DNA from: an uncultured Alphaproteobacteria bacterium
GTDB taxonomy: Bacteria; Pseudomonadota; Alphaproteobacteria; RF32; CAG-239
Direction: 5' to 3'
Length of the DNA: 64,000 nucleotides
NCBI GenBank assembly: GCA_910587405.1
Contig: CAJUKS010000002.1
Span: 143,645 to 207,644 of the forward strand
Shown: one piece after another, positions 34,467 through 43,079 of the stretch
Numbering within the stretch: the stretch's first letter is position 1
Layout: each line of letters opens with the position of its first letter
Notes under the pieces: model-generated
Seen by the model: the letters and a program-made list of their open reading frames with translations, nothing else
What the model was told of the DNA's origin: nothing
Database searches by the model: none
Made by a program: the position numbers and the translations under genes

Positions 34467-36140
34467 TTATACGGAAGCCGTCTTGTGCATCAAAACCATG
34501 ATCGACTCGTTGGAGAGCAACGAAGAAAAACATTCAATGCGCAAGTTGTCACTGCGATTGAGGCTGAACGCCCGGGTAGCGCTGCTGAAAATATGGTTCA
34601 GAATATCTTTTTTCAACTCTTCCCAATTGCTGACCCGGCTGAAGAAAACTTTCTGAGTTTCGAGTATTTCGGTAAAAGAGGGCTCTTTCTGCAACATCAC
34701 TTCGTCGGCATCCCACATATTGACATAGGCCTGATTGTAAAATTGCAAACGGCCGTCGGGACCGAAAATCAGTACCGCTTCTTCGATATTGTTCAATATC
34801 TCCTGCTGAACGCTGAACAATGCATTATATTCGCGGCGGGCAGTCAAACGATCGGTAATGTCTTCAAAGGCAAAAATCAGACCGCCCTTAAGGTGCGGCG
34901 CCCGAATCCGCCGCAGGCTGCGGCCGTCCGGCAAATGCAGCAAGTCCTCTTTCGGTTCCATGATGGCGGTAAACATCTTATGTTCTTCGTTACGATAATG
35001 CGGATAATCCGGAACTTCCGGCAGCAATCTTTTCTCGCGCAGATAATCCAAAAAGGCGCCGTACGCCGAATGTTCTTCAAGCCAATTCTCGTCCAACTCC
35101 CACAAACGGACAAATGCCCGGTTGCAAAAGATCAGTTTGCAGGAACTGTCAAAAACCGCGATCGCGGTTCCCAACGAAGCCAGAATTTCCAAATGCATAT
35201 TCTGGTTTTGTTTAAGGTTGCGGCGCAGATTGTCGAGGCTGCTGACGTCGGTCATCATACCGACGGTGGCAATTTTGTCCAGGCTCTGTTCGACGTGAAA
35301 AGGCGTTTCGGTCACTTCAAAACAGCGATGCTCGCCGTTTTGATTGAGATGAACGTATTTTTTACGCATTTTATTCGAATCTTGCGCCGACTGCGCCAGT
35401 TCCCGCGTTTCCGCGCCGGCAATTTCAAAATCGCCGCTTTCCGAAACCTCATTGTATTTGCCGCCGCAAAATTCCAGATATTTCTTGTTGACAATTTTCA
35501 AAGACAATTGCGGGGTTCTCATCCAGACCGGACAGGGAAGATTATCAACCAGATCTTTCAGATCGTCGGCACGGCGGTCGCTCAACTGCTTCTCTTTTTG
35601 CAGGCCGTCAATCTGCGCCGCTATATAACTGATGTCGCGAAACCAGATGATGTCACTGTACACGCTGCCGTCGCTGCCGCTTATCCGAACACCGTTCAGT
35701 ATCATTTTTTTGCCGTTTTTCAACTCAAACCGGTCTTCAAAAGACACCCCGTCTTCTCTCAGCAAAGCGGTATATTTTAAGATCTTGTCGGCATCTTCCT
35801 TATAAAAACCCTTCAAAACGCCGTCAAACGGCGTATCGGTGCCGGCAGGCAAACCTAACAAGACCGCCAGCCGGCGCGAACACCGTTCGGAAACGGCGAA
35901 AGCGGCGTCGTTGACCCGATCGTCAGGATAAATAAAAGCAAAATAACCGTCTTTGGAAGCATAGAGGGTTTCGGCATAACGTTCCCGATCGCGGCGAACA
36001 AAATAGTTCTTGCGCTTCAGTTTCAGCAGACGGACATAATTGGATGCCGCCAGCCAGGCCAACAACCCAAAAACCAGCAAAACCGCATACCACAGTTCGG
36101 GCGCGGCAAAAAACATATCGGAAAGCAGTTCTCGGTTCAT
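34467..36140 (-). CDS. Membrane PAS-domain protein, kinase domain absent
   Basis: A 557-residue sensor-like protein. One membrane helix at about 15-33 (LWYAVLLVFGLLAWLAA), then four PAS-like segments: about 60-170, 195-300, 315-440 (LASLGTAIAVFDSSCKLIFCNRAFVRLWEL) and 445-550 (EEAVLIFGPDGRLQFYNQAYVNMWD). In alphaproteobacterial relatives that I know, this PAS series continues into a histidine kinase with an H-box; here it stops at LMHKTASV with a clean TAA. So it may sense but cannot phosphorylate. It may act through partners or be a shortened gene. Start ATG at 36140 follows an A-rich stretch without strong Shine-Dalgarno. Divergent from tsaB. Confidence 0.8.
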   Translation of the reverse strand: MNRELLSDMFFAAPELWYAVLLVFGLLAWLAASNYVRLLKLKRKNYFVRRDRERYAETLYASKDGYFAFIYPDDRVNDAAFAVSERCSRRLAVLLGLPAGTDTPFDGVLKGFYKEDADKILKYTALLREDGVSFEDRFELKNGKKMILNGVRISGSDGSVYSDIIWFRDISYIAAQIDGLQKEKQLSDRRADDLKDLVDNLPCPVWMRTPQLSLKIVNKKYLEFCGGKYNEVSESGDFEIAGAETRELAQSAQDSNKMRKKYVHLNQNGEHRCFEVTETPFHVEQSLDKIATVGMMTDVSSLDNLRRNLKQNQNMHLEILASLGTAIAVFDSSCKLIFCNRAFVRLWELDENWLEEHSAYGAFLDYLREKRLLPEVPDYPHYRNEEHKMFTAIMEPKEDLLHLPDGRSLRRIRAPHLKGGLIFAFEDITDRLTARREYNALFSVQQEILNNIEEAVLIFGPDGRLQFYNQAYVNMWDADEVMLQKEPSFTEILETQKVFFSRVSNWEELKKDILNHIFSSATRAFSLNRSDNLRIECFSSLLSNESIMVLMHKTASV

Positions 36141-36242
36141 TTTTTTGCTTTTTTACCATTAAAATTGATTGTCTGTCATTTAATTTTATAATATAAAAGC
36201 AAAAACAAGTAAAATTTTAAAAACAAACGGTAAACAAAAAAG

Positions 36243-36902
36243 ATGCTTAATTTAGCTTTTGACACCACGGCCGGCAGTTGTTCGGTCCTTTTGACCGAAG
36301 ACGGAAAAACGCTGGAAAAATATGTAAAAAAAATGGACTTCGGACAAGCCGAAGCGCTGTTCCCGGCCATTCGGGAAATTTTACAAAACCGACAGTTGCA
36401 GCCTGCAGAACTCGATTTGATCACCGTTTGCTGCGGTCCGGGGTCTTTTACCGGGGTTCGTTCGTCTTTGGCCGCGGCGCGCACCCTCGGTTTGGCATTG
36501 CCGAAAACCGCCCTCACCGGGGTATCGGCTTTTGAGGCCTACGTTCACGATCTGGCGCCCGAAGAACTGGCTTTTTACAATGCCGTTATTATCGAAACCA
36601 AACGCGAAGACTTTTACTTTCAATGTTTTGACGATCGAAAAAACAAATTAGGCGAGCCCGAAGCTTTGGATTATGAAACGATTGTCGATCGCCTGCGGCA
36701 TAAAAAAGTAACTTTGACCGGCGACGGGGTGGAACGTTTTCTGAATCGCCCTTCCGGCCTCAGCCTGCACGTCATCCGCATGGAAGACTGTTTGCCTATC
36801 GAAACTCTTGCCGCTTGCGGGAACGAAAAATTCCGTCTTAAAAAAACCGATTATCCCAAACCGCTTTACCTTCGCGCACCCGACGTCTGCCTGAAGGCCT
36901 GA
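36243..36902 (+). CDS. tsaB: tRNA threonylcarbamoyladenosine biosynthesis protein TsaB
   Basis: Partner of TsaD and TsaE in making t6A37 in ANN-decoding tRNAs. The 219-residue product has the ASKHA-type start MLNLAFDTTAGSCSVLL and the typical CCGPGSFTGVRSSLAAARTLGLA segment (about 60-82). The end is short but in range for TsaB. TsaE is elsewhere in the window (47224-47676); TsaD is not present. The ATG at 36243 has little Shine-Dalgarno sequence (AAAAAAG). Convergent with yraN; divergent from the PAS gene. Confidence 0.9.
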   Translation: MLNLAFDTTAGSCSVLLTEDGKTLEKYVKKMDFGQAEALFPAIREILQNRQLQPAELDLITVCCGPGSFTGVRSSLAAARTLGLALPKTALTGVSAFEAYVHDLAPEELAFYNAVIIETKREDFYFQCFDDRKNKLGEPEALDYETIVDRLRHKKVTLTGDGVERFLNRPSGLSLHVIRMEDCLPIETLAACGNEKFRLKKTDYPKPLYLRAPDVCLKA

Positions 36903-36910
36903 AAATTTTA

Positions 36911-37267
36911 TCAGAATCGAAAAGCGTCGGTCAGATGACGGATTTTAAACGGCAATTTCACCATAACCACATCAAAACGGATATCGCAATCGGCATATTG
37001 CGGATGTTTTTGCAAAAAAGCTTCGGCACCGCGCCAAATTCGTTTTTGCTGCCGCGACAAAACCGCTTCTGCGGCTTTCTCAAGGCTTGAACGCTGTTTC
37101 ACTTCGACAAAGACAACCGTTTTGCCGCGAACGGCAATAAAGTCGACTTCGCCGGCACGGGTGCCGCGTCCGGTAACATAATTGGCCGCAATCACGCGAT
37201 AACCCTTACAACGGAAAAGCATGCGCGCCAAAAACTCGGCCAGATGTCCTTTGGTATCAGCTTTCAT
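36911..37267 (-). CDS. yraN: YraN family (UPF0102) putative nuclease
   Basis: 118 residues, the normal size of UPF0102. The fold is that of restriction-type endonucleases; the motif GEVDFIAVRGKTVVFVEVKQ gives the D and ExK residues. The in vivo role is not settled. Its start overlaps the end of rsmI by 11 bases, so the two are translationally coupled; this rsmI-yraN pair is widespread in proteobacteria. Confidence 0.9.
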   Translation of the reverse strand: MKADTKGHLAEFLARMLFRCKGYRVIAANYVTGRGTRAGEVDFIAVRGKTVVFVEVKQRSSLEKAAEAVLSRQQKRIWRGAEAFLQKHPQYADCDIRFDVVMVKLPFKIRHLTDAFRF

Positions 37268-38099
37268 TTTTAATCTTAACCGCCAGTCGGTACACTTCGT
37301 TTTTATTCAGTCCGTAAGCTTTCACGATTTCGGTAACCGCGGTTTTGAGCGGCATTGTCTGCATTTTGCTTTTTAAAACACTGTTCAGATCAATTGCGGC
37401 GGCAGCGGCTTCCGTATCCGGCGGCGCCACCATCAGAACAATTTCGCCTTTCGGCGGATTTTGGCTGAAATGGGCAATCAATTGTTCGGCGGTGCCGTTT
37501 ACACATTCTTCGTACATTTTGGTTATCTCGCGCGCAACCGCCATTTCGCGCTGCGGAAAAGCAACAGCGGCAGCGGTCAGCGTTTTCAAAAGCCGCGGCG
37601 CGGTTTCGTAAAAAACCAAGGTGGTATCCACCGCCGCCAATTCGGCAAACAAATCGGCACGCCCTTTTTCCTTGTTGGGAATAAAACCGGCAAACATAAA
37701 ACGGTTGGTCGGCAGCCCCGAAAGCTGCAAAGCGCAGATGATCGCACAACACCCCGGCAGCGTATAGACCGGAACGCCCTGCTCGCGACAACGGCGAACC
37801 AGCTTGTATCCCGGATCCGAGATCAACGGCGAACCGGCGTCGCTGACCAACGCCACCGCGGCTCCTTCGCGTTCAATCAAATCAACGATCCCCTGAGCCT
37901 TTTGTTCTTCGCTGTGATCTTCGTAAGTTATAAATTTCTTGTCCAAGCCGATTCCGAGCAGTGAAAACAGTTTTTTGGTTACCCGGGTATCTTCGCAGGC
38001 AACATACGGCGCCGCCGTCAACACTTCGGCAGCCCGCGCGGTCAGATCGCCGAGATTACCGATCGGCGTTGCGACGACATACAAGCCTTTTTTCATCAT
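37257..38099 (-). CDS. rsmI: 16S rRNA (cytidine-2'-O)-methyltransferase
   Basis: Methylates the ribose of C1402 in 16S rRNA. At 280 residues it has the family's length. Motifs: LYVVATPIGNLGDLTARA at the N-terminus, ACEDTRVTKKLF, ALVSDAGSPLISDPGY, and LPGCCAIICALQLSGLP. A C-terminal helical domain follows. The first of two successive ATG codons (38099) has AGGAAG eight bases upstream. Divergent from the LpoA-like gene, as in many alphaproteobacteria. Confidence 0.95.
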   Translation of the reverse strand: MMKKGLYVVATPIGNLGDLTARAAEVLTAAPYVACEDTRVTKKLFSLLGIGLDKKFITYEDHSEEQKAQGIVDLIEREGAAVALVSDAGSPLISDPGYKLVRRCREQGVPVYTLPGCCAIICALQLSGLPTNRFMFAGFIPNKEKGRADLFAELAAVDTTLVFYETAPRLLKTLTAAAVAFPQREMAVAREITKMYEECVNGTAEQLIAHFSQNPPKGEIVLMVAPPDTEAAAAAIDLNSVLKSKMQTMPLKTAVTEIVKAYGLNKNEVYRLAVKIKNES

Positions 38100-38185
38100 T
38101 TATTATCTTCCTGCCCCTTTACAACAACGGTTTTTTAATTTAAATTAACGAAGGTAATTGTTTTCGATTTTAGGAAAAAAAGCAA

Positions 38186-39625
38186 GTGTTAAAAAAAGTT
38201 TGTGTGCTCGCTCTGACAGCCGTGCTGCTCAGCTGCCGTTCGCCGATGGTAACCACCGGAAGCGGAATTCATGACAGCATCTCGGATATTGACGAATCTT
38301 CGTTTAACCGCCCGTCGGCTTTCCGGGTCGGGGTTTTACTGCCGTTAAGCGGAGAGGCTTCGCGCTATGGGCAGGGATTGAAAAAAGCGGCGCTGATGGC
38401 GCTCGAAGATATGAACAACCCTAACTTGATCTTGCAGTTTTACGATACCCAAAGTTCCCCCGAAGGCGCAAGAACCGCCGCCGAAAACGCTCTTAACCAA
38501 AAAGCGCAGATGATTATCGGACCGCTCACCAGCAGTTCGGTTCAGGCAATTTCCTATCAAACCAAAGCCAAGGGCGTTCCGGTGGTCGCCTTTTCTTCCG
38601 ATTCCGACGTTTTGCAAAGCCAGATTTATACTCTGGGCCTGTTGGTGGAAGAACAAGTCAACCGGATCGTTAAATATGCCGCCGGCAACGGTCGTCGCAA
38701 TTTTGCCCTGCTGGTACCGGACAACAGCACCGGAATTGCGGTCGCCAAAGCTGCGGTCGGCGCCGCTGCCGCCCATGGCGCACGGGTGGTCAGAATTGCC
38801 TTTTATCCGCCCTCTTCCACCGATTTTTCCGACATTATCCGCAAACTGACCGATTATGACCGTCGCGCCGCCGGGGTCAATAAACAGAAAAACCAATTGA
38901 AAGCTCTGGCTGCCAAAGGTGACGCCAACGCTCAAAAAGCCCTGCGTCAGTTGAACGCCAAAGATACCGACCGCGGCGTCGACTTTGATGCGGTATTGTT
39001 GCCGGAATCGGGCGCCCGTTTAAAATCGGCGGTAGCCATGTTCGGCTATTATGACGTATTTGCCCCCGAAGTCAAATTCCTCGGCACCTCGGTTTGGGAA
39101 AATACCCGACTTAACAAGGAAAGCACATTGAAAGGCAGTTGGTATCCGGCCCTTTCGCGCAATCACAACGCCTATTTCAACAAAAAATATCACGCTTTGT
39201 TTAACGAATATCCGCAAAGCCTGTACGCTTTTGCCTATGATGCGGTGGCCTTGTCGGCGGCGCTGGCGCGCAACAAACCGGCCAACATTGACGCCGCCAT
39301 CACCACCGAAGACGGATTTGTCGGCATCAGCGGCGTCTTCCGAATTCTGCCCAACGGCAAAAACGAACATAGTCTCGACATTATAGAAATCAGCCCTTCG
39401 GGTGATACGGTTGTCGATTTCGCCCCCAAAAAGTTCTCCGCCGTCATACCCGAAAGCACGCCGGAAAACATTGCCGCCGTTTATGACAATTATCCGCCGC
39501 TGATTTTCGGCAAAGACCAAACGGCCGCCGAACGGCAGATTTTCGGCCGTACGCTCGGCAGCAACCCTTACGGGTCAGATACCGAAACGCCGGGAAGATA
39601 TCAGGGATATCGCTTTTCATTCTAA
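38186..39625 (+). CDS. LpoA/LppC-like lipoprotein (penicillin-binding protein activator family)
   Basis: A 479-residue lipoprotein. The signal sequence ends in a lipobox LLSC with the lipidated Cys at about 17. The rest has the type-I periplasmic binding-protein fold: FRVGVLLPLSGEASRYGQGL, GPLTSSSVQAI, GVPVVAFSSD. Such proteins in alphaproteobacteria are annotated as PBP activators because of LpoA similarity; the class A PBP at 14455-16335 would be the natural partner, but that is inference. The GTG start at 38186 is preceded by TAGGAAAAAA. Divergent from rsmI. Confidence 0.85.
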   Translation: MLKKVCVLALTAVLLSCRSPMVTTGSGIHDSISDIDESSFNRPSAFRVGVLLPLSGEASRYGQGLKKAALMALEDMNNPNLILQFYDTQSSPEGARTAAENALNQKAQMIIGPLTSSSVQAISYQTKAKGVPVVAFSSDSDVLQSQIYTLGLLVEEQVNRIVKYAAGNGRRNFALLVPDNSTGIAVAKAAVGAAAAHGARVVRIAFYPPSSTDFSDIIRKLTDYDRRAAGVNKQKNQLKALAAKGDANAQKALRQLNAKDTDRGVDFDAVLLPESGARLKSAVAMFGYYDVFAPEVKFLGTSVWENTRLNKESTLKGSWYPALSRNHNAYFNKKYHALFNEYPQSLYAFAYDAVALSAALARNKPANIDAAITTEDGFVGISGVFRILPNGKNEHSLDIIEISPSGDTVVDFAPKKFSAVIPESTPENIAAVYDNYPPLIFGKDQTAAERQIFGRTLGSNPYGSDTETPGRYQGYRFSF

Positions 39626-39695
39626 TCATGTTGATGAGGCAATTTTTTACTTGCAACTTAAAGCGAAATTGACGATATTAAAGGATGTATTTTAT

Positions 39696-39785
39696 GGAGG
39701 GCATCGGGTCAGGCGTTCGCCAATCCGGTCAGGTCCGGAAGGAAGCAGCCGTAACGAAACCGTCTGAGGTCGATGTCTCTCCGCC
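39696..39785 (+). ncRNA. ffs: Signal recognition particle RNA (4.5S type)
   Basis: The SRP core GGTCAGGTCCGGAAGGAAGCAGCC (split: GGTCAGGTCC then GGAAGGAAGCAGCC) at about 39727-39750 is diagnostic of the domain IV loop. The ends GGAGGGCATCG (39696) and CGATGTCTCTCC (about 39771) pair to close the rod. A T-run follows (39786-39791). A weak promoter TTGCAA (39651), 17 bases, GATATT (39674) fits. It lies directly before dnaX. Confidence 0.93.
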
Positions 39786-39803
39786 TTTTTTGAAAAGATA
39801 ACG

Positions 39804-41543
39804 ATGGCCGAAGAAGACAAACAAGAGCAATATGTGGTTTTAGCCCGCAAGTATCGTCCGCAGAATTTTGAAGACCTGCTGGGACAGGAAGCGCTGGTGC
39901 AAACCCTGACCAACGCCATCAACAACAATCGCCTGCACCACGCTTACATTCTGACCGGCATCCGCGGCGTCGGCAAAACCACCACCGCCCGTTTGATCGC
40001 CAAGGCTCTCAATTGTACCGGTCCCGACGGCAACGGCGGACCGACGACCCATCCCTGCGGCATTTGCGAAAACTGCAAATCGATTGCCGCCGGACGCAAT
40101 ATCGACGTTTTGGAACTGGACGCCGCTTCGCGCACCGGGGTTGACGACATCCGCGACATTTTGGACGGCGTTCGTTACAAGCCGACCAACTGCCGTTATA
40201 AAATCTACATTATCGACGAAGTCCACATGCTTTCCAAAAGCGCTTTCAACGCCTTGCTGAAAACGCTGGAAGAACCGCCGGCGCATGTCAAGTTTATCTT
40301 TGCCACCACAGAAATCCGCAAAGTTCCGGTAACCGTTTTGTCACGTTGCCAGCGTTTTGATTTGCAGCGGTTGTCGATTGAGGACCTGCTGAAACTGTTT
40401 AACAAGATCGTCAATGCCGAAAACCTCAAAGCCGACGACGAAGCGCTGCACATGATTGCGGCCGCGGCCGACGGATCGGCCCGCGACGGTTTGTCTCTTT
40501 TGGACCAGGCGATTTCGCTCGGCAGCGGCAAAGTGCGGATCGACATTGTCAAAGAAATGCTCGGAATGGCTGACCGCGGCCAAACTTTTGAGCTTTTTAA
40601 CCAGATGATCGGCGGCGATATGGCCGCTTTGCTCGGCAAATTGCAGGAAATGTACAAAAACGGCGCCAACCCGTCGGCAATGATCGGCGATTTGATAAAC
40701 TTAACCCATGCTCTGACAAAAGTTCTGCTGCTGCCGGGATTTATCAATGATCCTTCGCTGTCGGAGAACGACCGCAACTTTTTGAAAGAGACTTCCGCCA
40801 AACTGAGTATTGCCACCCTCTCCAAAATATGGCAGATGCTTATTAAGGGAATGAACGAACTTCAAACGGCACCGGTACCGATTGATGCTCTGGAGATGAT
40901 TTTGATCCGGATCGCTTATTCCGCCAACTTGCCTTCTCCCGCCGAACTGCTGGAAAGCGTAAAAAAAAAATCTGAACTGAACCGCCTTCAAACGACCGCA
41001 CCGGCGATGCCGGCAATAACGGCCGCGGCCGTACAATCACAGCCCCGACAACCGGCAACTGTTCCTTCTGCCGATGCGCCGGCCGTCAACACCGTCAAGG
41101 CACCGTTTAACGATATCATCGGTCTGATCAAATTGTTGGAAGCCAACAAACAACCCCGTCTTGCATATACCCTGAGACATGATATCGAAGTTTGCGAATT
41201 TGCCGTCGGGCGCATCAAATTCAAAGCCGCCGACCGGGTGAGCAACGAGACGCTGAGTGCCGTCAACAAGTTTCTGGAAGAAACAACCGGCGCCAAATGG
41301 GTGCTCGACATCATTCCGGGCGAAGTCGGCCGTACAATTGCCGACGCGGAAAACGAGCAAAAAGAAAAAGACAAAAAAAACATTGCCGAAACGCCTTTGG
41401 TCAAGGCAATCCTTGACGAGTTCCGCGGTGCCCGAATTGAAAACCTGACCCGTAAGGCGGCGCCGGAAGACCAAGAGGGTGAAAGCGCCGAAAACGATGA
41501 TATCTTTAGCAACAACGAAGATTTTTTTAACAGTGAGGATTAA
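39804..41543 (+). CDS. dnaX: DNA polymerase III subunit gamma/tau
   Basis: Clamp-loader ATPase, 579 residues as tau. Walker A GIRGVGKTTTARLIAK (about 50-65); zinc module C-x(10-13)-CGICENC; DELDAASRTGVDDIRD and IIDEVHMLSKSAFNALLKTLEEPP; sensor SRC. The C-terminal third (after about 390) is the tau-specific part. At codon 386-389 there is a run of ten A (40961-40970): a -1 shift gives TGA at 40973, a +1 shift gives TGA at 40978, so a shorter gamma of about 390 residues may be made by slippage. The ATG at 39804 follows AAAAGATAACG. First of dnaX-ybaB-recR, a classic operon. Confidence 0.97.
   Translation: MAEEDKQEQYVVLARKYRPQNFEDLLGQEALVQTLTNAINNNRLHHAYILTGIRGVGKTTTARLIAKALNCTGPDGNGGPTTHPCGICENCKSIAAGRNIDVLELDAASRTGVDDIRDILDGVRYKPTNCRYKIYIIDEVHMLSKSAFNALLKTLEEPPAHVKFIFATTEIRKVPVTVLSRCQRFDLQRLSIEDLLKLFNKIVNAENLKADDEALHMIAAAADGSARDGLSLLDQAISLGSGKVRIDIVKEMLGMADRGQTFELFNQMIGGDMAALLGKLQEMYKNGANPSAMIGDLINLTHALTKVLLLPGFINDPSLSENDRNFLKETSAKLSIATLSKIWQMLIKGMNELQTAPVPIDALEMILIRIAYSANLPSPAELLESVKKKSELNRLQTTAPAMPAITAAAVQSQPRQPATVPSADAPAVNTVKAPFNDIIGLIKLLEANKQPRLAYTLRHDIEVCEFAVGRIKFKAADRVSNETLSAVNKFLEETTGAKWVLDIIPGEVGRTIADAENEQKEKDKKNIAETPLVKAILDEFRGARIENLTRKAAPEDQEGESAENDDIFSNNEDFFNSED
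40961..40970 (+). promoter_or_regulatory. A10 slippage site in dnaX
   Basis: Ten consecutive A at the border between the clamp-loader body and the tau-specific domain. Shift by one base either way meets a stop within one to three codons. Comparable A-tracts make gamma in other bacteria (ribosomal in E. coli, transcriptional in Thermus). Confidence 0.6.
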
Positions 41544-41549
41544 ACAGTC

Positions 41550-41870
41550 ATGATGAATATGCAGGGAATTATGAAACAGGCCCAGATGATGCAGAAAAAA
41601 ATGGAAGAAGCGCAAAAGAAACTGGCAGAAACAGAAGTGATCGGATCCAGCGGCGGCGGGATGGTCAAAGTTACCCTCAACGGCAAATTTGAGGCTAAAA
41701 AAGTGGAAATTGATCCCGGTTTGCTTGATCCGGAAGAAACCGACATTCTCGAAGACCTGATTTTGGCCGCTTTTAACGATGCTCAGGGCAAAGTTGACGC
41801 GATGATGAACGAGGGAATGAAGGACGTAACCGGCGGCCTTAATCTGGGCGGTCTTAAACTTCCGTTTTAA
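41550..41870 (+). CDS. ybaB: YbaB/EbfC nucleoid-associated protein
   Basis: 106 residues, usual size. Small dimeric DNA-binding protein of the nucleoid. MMNMQGIMKQAQMMQKKMEE forms the N-terminal helix; KVTLNGKFEAKKVEIDP and LEDLILAAFNDAQGKVD are typical. Lies six bases after dnaX and 11 before recR; the conserved dnaX-ybaB-recR order supports the call. GAGGA at the dnaX end is the likely ribosome binding site. Confidence 0.95.
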   Translation: MMNMQGIMKQAQMMQKKMEEAQKKLAETEVIGSSGGGMVKVTLNGKFEAKKVEIDPGLLDPEETDILEDLILAAFNDAQGKVDAMMNEGMKDVTGGLNLGGLKLPF

Positions 41871-41881
41871 GGAGACAGAAA

Positions 41882-42478
41882 TTGTCCGGTCAGGAAATAG
41901 AAAAACTGGTCAAAATCATTGCCAAACTGCCGGCGCTGGGATCGAGGTCGTCGCGGCGGATTGTACTTCATTTGCTGAAAAAGCGCGAAACCGCCCTGCT
42001 GCCGTTGATAGAGGCTCTGCAAGGCGTTGCCGAAAACATTAAAACCTGTGAAGTTTGCGGCAATTACGACACCGTTTCGCCCTGCTCGGTCTGCACTTCG
42101 GAGAAAAGAGACAGCCGTACCATATGCGTGGTGCAGGACGTTGCCGATTTGTGGGCGATGGAACGGGTCGGTTTTTACAAAGGCAAATATCATATTCTGG
42201 GCGGCGTTTTATCGGCTCTGGACGGCGTTTCGCCCGAAGATCTGAATATTGACGCCCTGCTCGACCGCATTGAACACGAACAGACTGCAGAAGTTATTTT
42301 AGCGCTCCCGGCTACGGTCGACGGACAAATCACCTCGCATTATCTGGTCAGCCGGTTAAAAGGTTTTGAAACCAAAGTCTCGACCCTTGCTCAGGGAATT
42401 CCGGTCGGCGCCGAGCTTGATTATATGGACGAAGGCACAATCCAGCTGGCGATCAATTCGCGGAAGGCTTTGTCGTAA
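41882..42478 (+). CDS. recR: Recombination protein RecR
   Basis: Forms the ring that loads RecA with RecF/RecO in gap repair. 198 residues, normal length. N-terminal HhH region LPALGSRSSRRIVLHLL; zinc finger CEVCGNYDTVSPCSVC (about 57-72); TOPRIM domain with VVQDVADLWAMER and GGVLSALDGVSPEDL. The TTG start at 41882 has AGGAGA at the right distance; no ATG fits as well. Third gene of the dnaX operon. Confidence 0.95.
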   Translation: MSGQEIEKLVKIIAKLPALGSRSSRRIVLHLLKKRETALLPLIEALQGVAENIKTCEVCGNYDTVSPCSVCTSEKRDSRTICVVQDVADLWAMERVGFYKGKYHILGGVLSALDGVSPEDLNIDALLDRIEHEQTAEVILALPATVDGQITSHYLVSRLKGFETKVSTLAQGIPVGAELDYMDEGTIQLAINSRKALS

Positions 42479-42540
42479 ACGGCTATTTGCATTGGGCGAC
42501 AAACGCGGATTTATACCGGATCAAACAAACTGAAATTATC

Positions 42541-43077
42541 ATGAAGCATACAAAATCTCATTATATCGGAACACAAATAATTGCCGGCTTTGCGCTTGTC
42601 ATCGCTTTGTGGGCATCAACGGCCGTTGCTTCGCCGCGTTCTTTCGAGGCCATGTATGCGGCTGCCGCGCGCGGTGACGTTCCGGCTTTGCGAAACGCCG
42701 TGCATCGCGGCCTGAGAATCGATTCTCCCAACGCTGCCGGCGATACCGGGGTATGCGCAGCCATCAAACGTAACGACTATCAGGCGTACAATTCTTTTAT
42801 TTTAGCCGGTGCCCGACGACATCCCGGCTGCCTGAACCGGATTTCCGCTTCCAAATACCGCAAGTTTATTAAATCGGACCAAATTGTTCCGTTCGCCCGC
42901 AACCAATATACGCCGCCCGTCAATGCAACGCCTTCCGGCGGCGGTTTTGCGCCGCGTTACATTTCCGACCGTCAAATGAACATTGTTCAGCGCGAGCTTA
43001 ATTATACCGCACAGACGGGCAATGCCTATAATTTGCTCTATCTGCCGGTTTCGGTTTTGTTATCGTTGTTTCCTTAA
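42541..43077 (+). CDS. Secreted ankyrin-like hypothetical protein
   Basis: 178 residues. Signal peptide about 1-32 (hydrophobic core IIAGFALVIALWAS, cleavage after AVA). The segment AAARGDVPALRNAVHRGLRI to IKRNDYQAYNSFILAGA is close to two ankyrin units (A..GD...L...L..G......G.T.. .A...N.....), which bind proteins. The rest is not recognised; a hydrophobic end (YLPVSVLLSLFP) is notable. The ATG at 42541 has no strong Shine-Dalgarno signal. May be co-transcribed with recR (62 bases upstream). Confidence 0.65.
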   Translation: MKHTKSHYIGTQIIAGFALVIALWASTAVASPRSFEAMYAAAARGDVPALRNAVHRGLRIDSPNAAGDTGVCAAIKRNDYQAYNSFILAGARRHPGCLNRISASKYRKFIKSDQIVPFARNQYTPPVNATPSGGGFAPRYISDRQMNIVQRELNYTAQTGNAYNLLYLPVSVLLSLFP

Positions 43078-43079
43078 AG

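Noticed and set aside
34485..35780. 431-codon open frame antisense to the PAS protein
   Set aside because: No protein-like motifs, no ribosome binding site; the minus strand encodes clear PAS domains. GC-rich third positions keep antisense frames open.
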